DNA from: an uncultured Dyadobacter sp.
Lineage (GTDB): Bacteria > Bacteroidota > Bacteroidia > Cytophagales > Spirosomataceae
DNA length: 5,469 bases
Direction: 5' to 3'
Assembly: GCA_946481035.1 (NCBI GenBank)
Contig: CAMLNK010000354.1
Location: 1 to 5,469 of the forward strand
The position numbers and the translations under genes are program-made. Below the pieces are notes generated by a model. The model made no database searches. It was not told the DNA's origin and saw nothing but the letters and a program-made list of their open reading frames with translations. Every line of letters starts with the position of its first letter. The first letter of the stretch is position 1. Positions 1 to 4,758 of this stretch are shown in pieces.

Positions 1-2
1 TC

Positions 3-449
3 GGGGCAAAAGAGTCGCACGGCTGCTGCTATGCCGACAGTTGGAGCTCGGTACAATTCCAGCGCATGCCGAATGTGTCGCTGGCGGCGGGCAAAACGCC
101 ATTGTCGGTGGATGATATGATCAAGGATGTGAAAAAAGGTATTTACATCATTGGCGATGGCTCTTTCTCGATCGATCAGCAGCGCTATAACTTCCAGTTT
201 GGCGGCCAGTTGTATTACGAAATCAAGGATGGCAAGATCGCCGGAATGTTGAAAGACGTGGCCTACCAGTCGAATACGCAGGAATTCTGGAACTCGTGTG
301 TACAGGTATGCGACGAGCGCGACTACCGGCTCGGCGGCTCGTTTTTCGACGGCAAAGGGCAGCCCATGCAATCCAGCGCCGTATCGCACGGCAGTTCGAC
401 GGCACGGTTTAACGGCGTGAATGTGATCAATACCGCACGGAAGATTTAA
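3..449 (+). CDS. tldD: TldD/PmbA-family metalloprotease, C-terminal part (5' truncated by window edge)
   Basis: The frame is open from the first bases of the window, and the residues before the first in-frame ATG at 66 (AKESHGCCYADSWSSVQFQR) read smoothly into it. That ATG is therefore internal, and the visible 148 residues are the C-terminal part of a longer protein. The tail fits the C-terminal domain of TldD/PmbA proteases: an RMPN motif near visible residue 21, the strand GDGSFSIDQQRYNFQFGGQLYYEIKD split over visible residues 51-76, and the ending SHGSSTARFNGVNV. TldD pairs with TldE in a complex that trims peptides; its zinc site uses an HExxxH helix, which would lie upstream of the window, and a late cysteine. 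Two cysteines in NSCVQVCDERD (visible residues 99-105) are candidates for that ligand, which is inference. The assignment as the catalytic subunit rests on the following gene being its HExxxH-less partner. Any signal peptide is outside the window. Confidence 0.85.
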   Translation, partial: GAKESHGCCYADSWSSVQFQRMPNVSLAAGKTPLSVDDMIKDVKKGIYIIGDGSFSIDQQRYNFQFGGQLYYEIKDGKIAGMLKDVAYQSNTQEFWNSCVQVCDERDYRLGGSFFDGKGQPMQSSAVSHGSSTARFNGVNVINTARKI

Positions 450-514
450 TGATTGAATGATTGAATGAGTGAATGACCGAATGATTGACCGGGTCGCCGG
501 AGCGATGACCGAAT
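448..514. repeat. Left arm of a 67-bp inverted repeat in the tldD-tldE gap
   Basis: This arm pairs with 616-682 in inverted orientation. By hand alignment 62 of 67 positions match, and 479-514 against 616-651 (36 bp) is perfect. The inner part is GC-rich and contains a small TCGC-CGGA-GCGA hairpin at 494-505. The outer part is a degenerate 8-bp array. The arm begins inside the tldD stop codon. The 101-nt space between the arms is longer than in any ordinary rho-independent terminator, and no T-run follows. Confidence 0.9.
449..488 (+). repeat. Degenerate 8-bp tandem array, five units (ATGATTGA)
   Basis: Five consecutive octamers are visible: ATGATTGA, ATGATTGA, ATGAGTGA, ATGACCGA, ATGATTGA. 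The array starts in the last base of the tldD stop codon. It is the reverse complement of the array at 642-689 and forms the outer half of the left inverted-repeat arm. It is AT-rich compared with the flanking genes. Confidence 0.9.
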
Positions 515-615
515 AAATCGGCATTGAGTCAGAAGTGGCCATGAAATTGTCAAGAAATCACCCCCGACCTCACTTGACCATACCTGACTTTTATTCACTC
601 ATTCAAAATTCAACC
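515..615. other. 101-nt spacer between the inverted-repeat arms, with possible internal fold
   Basis: No gene is supported here. The spacer can form nested stems: AGTCAG at 527-532 with CTGACT at 584-589, and AAGTG at 533-537 with CACTT at 571-575. GTCAAG at 549-554 could alternatively pair with CTTGAC at 573-578. Its right end (593-606 and 600-614) repeats sequence found just before the tldE start (672-685 and 687-701). I see no Bacteroidota-type promoter (TTG with TAnnTTTG) that I could defend. Confidence 0.4.
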
Positions 616-682
616 ATTCGGTCATCGCTCCGGCGACCCGGTCAATCATTCAATCATTCAATCATTGAATCATTCACTCATT
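616..682. repeat. Right arm of the 67-bp inverted repeat
   Basis: Reverse complement of 448-514. The first 36 bases (616-651) are perfect against 479-514. Mismatches sit only in the outer array, at 652, 653, 661, 667 and 677. If transcribed with the left arm, the RNA could form a very long stem ending about 20 nt before the tldE start codon, which might affect transcript ends, stability or translation of tldE. Confidence 0.9.
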
Positions 683-689
683 CAATCAT
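642..689 (+). repeat. Degenerate 8-bp tandem array, six units (TCAATCAT)
   Basis: Six octamers in a row: TCAATCAT three times, then TGAATCAT, TCACTCAT, TCAATCAT, followed by CATTCAAAATTCAAC (687-701), which also occurs at 600-614. Unit differences are single-base. The array ends only 12 bp before the tldE ATG, so it forms most of that gene's untranslated leader. Confidence 0.9.
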
Positions 690-701
690 TCAAAATTCAA
701 C

Positions 702-2039
702 ATGGCCATCATACTAACAGAAGCAGAAGCAAAGGCGCTTTGTCAGAAAGTGCTGAGCTATTCCAAAGCAGATGAATGCGAGGTAAATATATTGGGCGAG
801 GAGCGGGGCAACCTGCGCTACGCCCGCAACGAAGTCTCGACGAGTGGTTCGCTGATCAACCAGAATTTGCAGGTGCAATCCGCATTCGGGAAGAAGGTAG
901 GCGTTGCCACGATCGATGAGTTTAGTGAAGAATCCATTGAAAAAGTGGTCAGAAGAGCAGAAGAGCTGGCCCGGCTTGCGCCGGAAAACCCTGAATATGT
1001 GGGTGTATTGGAACCGCAGACCTATTTGAAATCCAATGGCTTTTTCGAGTCCACTGCCGGCATTAACCCCGCTTACCGCGCCGACGCCGTCGCCAAAAGC
1101 CTCGATTTGACGCGCGCCCAAAACATGACCGCAGCCGGTTTTCTCGAAAACCAGAAAGGTTATTCGGCTATGATGAATTCCAAAGGACTTTTTGCCTATT
1201 ATCCCAGCACGAGTGTCAATTTTTCGCTCACCGTGCGTACGCCGGATGGTAAAGGCTCGGGTTATGTGGCGAAAGGGTATAGTGATGTAACCAAGCTGGA
1301 CACCGCCGCTGCAACCAAAGTCGCTATTCAAAAATCCAAAGGCTCTGTGGATGCGAAAGCATTGGAACCAGGCAAATACACGGTGATCCTTGAACCAACG
1401 GCCGCCGCCGTGCTTTTGGAGAACATCTTCTTCAACTTCGACGCCCGAAGCGCCGACGAAGGCCGCTCGTTTTTGAGCAAAGCAGGCGGCAAAAGCAAGC
1501 TGAACGAGAAGATCGTCGATGAGCGTGTCCATATTTACTCCGACCCGACTCACCCGGATTTACCGGCGTCGCCATGGGCGGGGGATGGCCAGGCAGCCAA
1601 CAAGATCAACTGGATCGAGAATGGTGTCGTTAAAAACCTCATTTACTCACGTTACTGGGCCCAAAAGAACAATGTAAAGCCGGTGCCATTCCCGACGAAC
1701 ATCATCATGGCCGGCGGTAATGCAAGTATGGAAGAGCTGATCAAATCCACGCAACGCGGCATTTTGGTTACCAAGCTCTGGTACATCCGCGAGGTGGACC
1801 CGCAGACGCTCCTGCTCACGGGCCTCACGCGCGACGGTACTTTTTACATCGAAAACGGGGTGATCAAACATCCGATCAAAAACTTCCGTTTTAATGAAAG
1901 CCCGGTGATCATGCTCAACAACCTCGAAACGCTCGGTAAACCCGAACGCGTGGTGAGCACCGAAAGCAACAGCAATTACCTGATCCCGCCGATGAAAATC
2001 CGGGAGTTTACATTCTCATCGTTATCTGACGCAGTTTAG
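702..2039 (+). CDS. tldE: TldE/PmbA-like subunit of the TldD/E protease (no HExxxH)
   Basis: The 445-residue product matches TldD/PmbA proteins in length and layout. The N-terminal domain has RGNLRYARNEVSTSG at residues 36-50. The central region has GKYTVILEPTAAAVLLENIF at 224-243, followed by NFDARSADEGRSF. The C-terminal domain has GILVTKLWYIREVDPQTLLL at 353-372 and TFYIENGVIKHPI at 380-392. In TldD the helix after the VLL segment carries the zinc-binding HExxxH. Here that position reads ENIFFNFD, so the protein should be the non-catalytic partner, as in E. coli TldE (PmbA). No signal peptide or membrane segment is seen, so it is probably cytoplasmic. The ATG at 702 follows the repeat array without a Shine-Dalgarno sequence, and the conserved N-terminus begins soon after it. 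It follows tldD across a 252-bp repeat-filled gap and ends 2 bp before the DUF4159 gene. Confidence 0.9.
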   Translation: MAIILTEAEAKALCQKVLSYSKADECEVNILGEERGNLRYARNEVSTSGSLINQNLQVQSAFGKKVGVATIDEFSEESIEKVVRRAEELARLAPENPEYVGVLEPQTYLKSNGFFESTAGINPAYRADAVAKSLDLTRAQNMTAAGFLENQKGYSAMMNSKGLFAYYPSTSVNFSLTVRTPDGKGSGYVAKGYSDVTKLDTAAATKVAIQKSKGSVDAKALEPGKYTVILEPTAAAVLLENIFFNFDARSADEGRSFLSKAGGKSKLNEKIVDERVHIYSDPTHPDLPASPWAGDGQAANKINWIENGVVKNLIYSRYWAQKNNVKPVPFPTNIIMAGGNASMEELIKSTQRGILVTKLWYIREVDPQTLLLTGLTRDGTFYIENGVIKHPIKNFRFNESPVIMLNNLETLGKPERVVSTESNSNYLIPPMKIREFTFSSLSDAV

Positions 2040-2041
2040 TA

Positions 2042-2659
2042 TTGAAACCTTTTTTCTTCACCAGAATCCAATACACTTCCGGTAACTGGGATACCGACCA
2101 GCGAATGCCGTCCAATTTGCTGCATTCGCTGGTTGAGTACACCACTATACCGGTCGACGAGAAGGAAAAAGTAGTGCAATTAAGCAGTAACGAAATATTC
2201 AAAAGCCCGTTCTGTTACCTGAGCGGGCACAAATTAGTGGAGTTTTCAGCCCAGGAGCGCGACCATTTCAAACGGTACGTGCAAAATGGAGGCTTCGTGT
2301 TCGTTGACGACTGCAACCACGACATTGATGGTCTTTTTGCCAAATCGTTCGAGCAGGAGATGGCCCGCACGTTCGGCCCGAAAGCCTTGCAGAAAATCCC
2401 CAACAACCATCCTATTTACCACAGTTTTTTCAAATTCGACGACGGCCCGCCGACCACCTCATTTGAGCTGAACGGCTGGGGCGACGACCTCGTGCACGAT
2501 TACCTCAAAGCGATCACGATCAACGGCAGGATCGGCGTCCTGTACAGCAACAAGGATTACGGCTGCGAATGGGATTACGATTTTCGCAACAAACGGTTCC
2601 TGGCCGTTGACAATACGCGGTTTGGGGTGAATATTGTGGTGTATGCGTTGACAGGGTAA
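2042..2659 (+). CDS. DUF4159 family protein, TTG start
   Basis: The 205-residue product has the features of DUF4159: FFFTRIQYTSGNWDTD near the N-terminus (4-19), SNLLHSLVEYTTI (24-36), CYLSGH (58-63), QERDHFKRYVQNGGFVFVDDCNH (71-93), HPIYHSFF (123-130) and a C-terminal GVLYSNKDYGCEWDY (165-179) with FGVNIVVYALTG at the end. The domain is generally linked to a class I glutamine amidotransferase-like fold, but I know of no defined reaction. The TTG at 2042 is the only usable start that keeps the conserved N-terminus: upstream the frame is open only back to a TGA at 2027-2029 with no ATG or GTG, and the next ATG (2105) would cut into the domain. There is no signal peptide or membrane segment. 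The start is 2 bp after the tldE stop, implying a shared transcript and possible translational coupling. DUF4159 genes often neighbour MoxR, DUF58 and BatA-domain genes, as here. Confidence 0.85.
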   Translation: MKPFFFTRIQYTSGNWDTDQRMPSNLLHSLVEYTTIPVDEKEKVVQLSSNEIFKSPFCYLSGHKLVEFSAQERDHFKRYVQNGGFVFVDDCNHDIDGLFAKSFEQEMARTFGPKALQKIPNNHPIYHSFFKFDDGPPTTSFELNGWGDDLVHDYLKAITINGRIGVLYSNKDYGCEWDYDFRNKRFLAVDNTRFGVNIVVYALTG

Positions 2660-2672
2660 GCGCCTGCGGCGC
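2660..2672. other. Small perfect GC hairpin directly after the DUF4159 stop
   Basis: GCGCC-TGC-GGCGC gives a perfect 5-bp stem with a 3-nt loop, beginning at the base after the TAA stop. No T-run follows on either strand, so it is not a standard intrinsic terminator. It may be part of the adjacent repeat element or a 3'-end RNA-stabilising structure; both are inference. Confidence 0.5.
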
Positions 2673-2783
2673 GACCACCGACGGCCGACCGCTGATTTTA
2701 GGAGGTCATCGGCCGTCAAAATCAAACAATTGTAAATGATCGCAAATAGGTGATCGGCCGTCGGCGGTCAGCAGTCGGTGGTC
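2673..2783. repeat. Inverted repeat of degenerate 7-bp units in the DUF4159-moxR gap
   Basis: The left arm 2673-2695 reads as heptamers GACCACC, GACGGCC, GACCGCT. The right arm 2761-2783 is its reverse complement at 20 of 23 positions and belongs to a heptamer run ATCGGCC, GTCGGCG, GTCAGCA, GTCGGTG (2753-2780). The sequence TCGGCCGTC occurs at 2709-2717 and again at 2754-2762. The left arm segment GACGGCCGA (2680-2688) is the perfect reverse complement of both, so two mutually exclusive hairpins are possible. The nearer one gains two more pairs (2689-2690 with 2704-2705) across a 3-nt bulge. The layout resembles the octamer inverted repeat in the tldD-tldE gap. No T-run marks a terminator. 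Confidence 0.75.
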
Positions 2784-2800
2784 AAAAAAACGTTCAAAAC

Positions 2801-3784
2801 TTGGAAAACTCAACGACAACGTCCCATTACCGGGCATTGGTAGCAAAACTGCCATTACTCAAAGCCGAGATTGCGAAAGTGATTGTCGGCCAGCAGGATG
2901 CTATTGAAGAAATACTGATTGCCTTGCTGGCATCGGGGCATTGCCTGCTCGAAGGTGCGCCGGGTTTGGCTAAAACATTGATGGTCAAAACGATGTCAGA
3001 GGCCTTGCATATGAGCTTCCGGCGGATCCAGTTTACGCCCGACCTGATGCCGGGCGACATTGTGGGTACGGAGATATTGGAGGAGGACCATGAAACCGGC
3101 AAGAAGTTCTTCAAATTCAACCAGGGCCCGCTGTTTGCCAACGTGGTGCTGGCCGACGAAATCAACCGGACGCCGCCCAAAACGCAGGCCGCATTGCTCG
3201 AAGCGATGCAGGAAAAAAGTGTGACCTACGGCGGTGAGAATTACGCATTACCCAACCCTTTCCTGATCATCGCCACACAAAACCCGATCGAGCAGGCAGG
3301 AACTTACCCGCTTCCCGAAGCGCAGCTCGACCGTTTTTTGTTGTATATCAAGCTCAGCTATCCCAGCGAGGAGGAAGAGTTGGACGTGTTGCGGACTACC
3401 ACTGGTACCGCACGGCCGGAAATCGGGCGGATATTGTCGGATAGGGAAATGGCGGATCTGCAAAAACTGACGCGCCAGGTACATATCGCGGATGAATTAC
3501 TGATAAAAATCAATCAGCTGGTACGCTCCACGCGGCCTGAAAACACTTCATCGGAATACGTAAAAGAATGGTGTGATTGGGGAGCGGGCCCTCGCGCGGG
3601 GCAGGCGCTCGTATTATGCGCGAAAGCGCGTGCCGTGCTGCGCGAGCGGTTTTCGGTGATACCGGAGGACATTCGGACATTGGCCTATCCGGTACTGCGG
3701 CATCGCATTGCGATGAATTTCCGGGCCGAGGCCGAAGGCATTACCAGCGATCACGCCATTCAGGAGTTGCTGGCGGCGTTGTAG
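2801..3784 (+). CDS. moxR: MoxR-family AAA+ ATPase
   Basis: MoxR ATPases are hexameric chaperone-like AAA+ proteins that act with vWA-domain partners. Counting from the TTG at 2801 (327 residues): VIVGQQDAIEE at 28-38, Walker A GAPGLAKT at 52-59, Walker B VVLADE at 115-120, sensor 1 IATQNP at 157-162, the arginine-finger region LPEAQLDRF at 171-179, and sensor 2 GAGPRAGQAL at 261-270. All key residues are present and the length is typical. The first possible start is a GTG at 2750, right after an in-frame TAG at 2747-2749, but it would add 17 residues encoded by the heptamer repeat (IGRRRSAVGGQ...), which do not look like a MoxR N-terminus. I prefer TTG 2801, preceded by an A-rich leader. The protein is cytoplasmic. 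It lies 80 bp upstream of its likely partner, the DUF58 gene. Confidence 0.9.
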   Translation: MENSTTTSHYRALVAKLPLLKAEIAKVIVGQQDAIEEILIALLASGHCLLEGAPGLAKTLMVKTMSEALHMSFRRIQFTPDLMPGDIVGTEILEEDHETGKKFFKFNQGPLFANVVLADEINRTPPKTQAALLEAMQEKSVTYGGENYALPNPFLIIATQNPIEQAGTYPLPEAQLDRFLLYIKLSYPSEEEELDVLRTTTGTARPEIGRILSDREMADLQKLTRQVHIADELLIKINQLVRSTRPENTSSEYVKEWCDWGAGPRAGQALVLCAKARAVLRERFSVIPEDIRTLAYPVLRHRIAMNFRAEAEGITSDHAIQELLAAL

Positions 3785-3864
3785 TAATTGGCAAAATGGA
3801 TTTGTCGTTGTAATCCGGCACTTGCCATAATGCCGTTAGGCATGTAACAACAGTTAAACAAGCA

Positions 3865-4758
3865 ATGCAAAAAACAACCACATTACTGGCGTCCAGCCTG
3901 ATCAAGCTCAAAAACCTGCAACTGACCGCGAAACTGGTGAGTGAGGAGCTGATGCTGGGTATCCATGCCAGTACGCGGTCGGGGATAGGCATTGAGTTTG
4001 AACAATACCGGCATTACGAGCCCGGCGATGACCCGAAACGCATCGACTGGAAGCTGTTTGCAAGGACCGACAAGCACCTTGTTCGCGAGTCGTCGACGGA
4101 AAGTGACCGGCAGATCAGGTTTGTACTGGATTTGTCGGGATCGATGAATTATACCGAAAATGGCGTGAGCAGGCTGCAATATGCCCAAATCCTGCTGGCG
4201 TCGCTGGCGTATCTGTGCTATATCCAGAATGACCAGATGAGTTTGTACGGGCTGACCGAAGGGCGAGTCGAAACGATCAGCGGAACAGGATCGGCGGCGT
4301 CGGCCCGGCAGGCTTTTCAAAAGATATTGGTAGGATTGGAGAAAGCGTCGGCGGGTGGGTCGTGGGGGGCATTAGGGGGGCAACATTCAGAATTTCAGTC
4401 GAGAAAGAAAGAACAGCTCATTTTAGTGAGCGATCTGCTGCAAACCGGCGACGAGTGGTTATCGTGGATTCGCTCTCTGGCGGGGCCATACCGGGAAATT
4501 GTGATTTTCCAGATACTGGGTGACGAGGAAGCGGAATTTGATTTGAAAGGGTTTTACAGGTTCAAAGACCTCGAAAGCGGGCGGGAAATAGAGCTGGATG
4601 CGGAAGCCGCGAGCGCGCAATTCAGGACTTCGATGCGGGCCTACCTGACAGATTTGAAAGCCGCATTGCAAATCCCGCACGTACGGCTCATACGGGTGCG
4701 CATGAGCGAGCCCGTGGGAATGGTATTGAAGGCATTTTTAACAAGAAGAAAAGGCTGA
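3865..4758 (+). CDS. DUF58 family protein with vWA-type MIDAS motif
   Basis: The 297-residue product has the DUF58 signature GIGIEFEQYRHYEPGDDPKR at 40-59, followed by IDWKLFARTDKHLVRES. Then a vWA-like domain opens with FVLDLSGSM (86-94), in which D89, S91 and S93 form the DxSxS metal-ion-dependent adhesion site. The strand QLILVSD (184-190) carries a further Asp (D190) at the place expected for the late MIDAS acidic residue. There is no membrane segment or signal peptide, so it is the short soluble form of the family. Such proteins are encoded beside MoxR ATPases and are thought to be their partners; metal binding here is inferred from the motif. A Gly/Ser-rich stretch (about 161-174) is encoded by an unusual G-rich tract. 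The ATG at 3865 follows an A-rich leader, and the stop overlaps the next start by one base (TGATG). Confidence 0.92.
   Translation: MQKTTTLLASSLIKLKNLQLTAKLVSEELMLGIHASTRSGIGIEFEQYRHYEPGDDPKRIDWKLFARTDKHLVRESSTESDRQIRFVLDLSGSMNYTENGVSRLQYAQILLASLAYLCYIQNDQMSLYGLTEGRVETISGTGSAASARQAFQKILVGLEKASAGGSWGALGGQHSEFQSRKKEQLILVSDLLQTGDEWLSWIRSLAGPYREIVIFQILGDEEAEFDLKGFYRFKDLESGREIELDAEAASAQFRTSMRAYLTDLKAALQIPHVRLIRVRMSEPVGMVLKAFLTRRKG
4353..4380 (+). other. Four-tract G-quadruplex motif inside the DUF58 coding strand
   Basis: G-runs lie at 4353-4355, 4357-4359, 4364-4369 and 4375-4380, separated by 1, 4 and 5 bases. This meets the usual G3+/loop 1-7 definition of an intramolecular quadruplex, on the coding strand and so also in the mRNA. 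It encodes a Gly-rich loop (about residues 163-172). The two six-G runs are also plausible slippage sites. Formation is not shown by sequence alone. Confidence 0.6.

Noticed and set aside
448..682. Insertion sequence
   Set aside because: The inverted repeat resembles element ends, but only 101 nt lie between the arms, no transposase is encoded, and no clear target-site duplication flanks it. A non-autonomous element stays possible but unproven.
449..689. CRISPR array
   Set aside because: Units of 8 bp run back to back without spacers, and no cas genes are present.
535..717. A 60-codon open frame on the + strand across the right repeat arm
   Set aside because: Its product is mostly a translation of the octamer array (repeated HSII/SFTHSII-type segments) and it runs into the tldE start. 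Nothing suggests a real protein.
714..1553. A 279-codon open frame on the - strand inside tldE
   Set aside because: It lies wholly antisense to a well-supported gene, and its translation is Cys/Phe/Arg-rich with no recognisable domain. It is best explained as a by-product of tldE codon use.
2680..2717. Intrinsic terminator after DUF4159
   Set aside because: The 9-bp GC-rich stem is real, but the next bases are AAAATCAAAC and no T-run follows on either strand.
3830..3843. Intrinsic terminator between moxR and DUF58 (ATGCC-GTTA-GGCAT)
   Set aside because: The stem is only 5 bp, only moderately GC-rich, and is followed by GTAACAACAG rather than a T-run. The 80-bp gap shows nothing else convincing.
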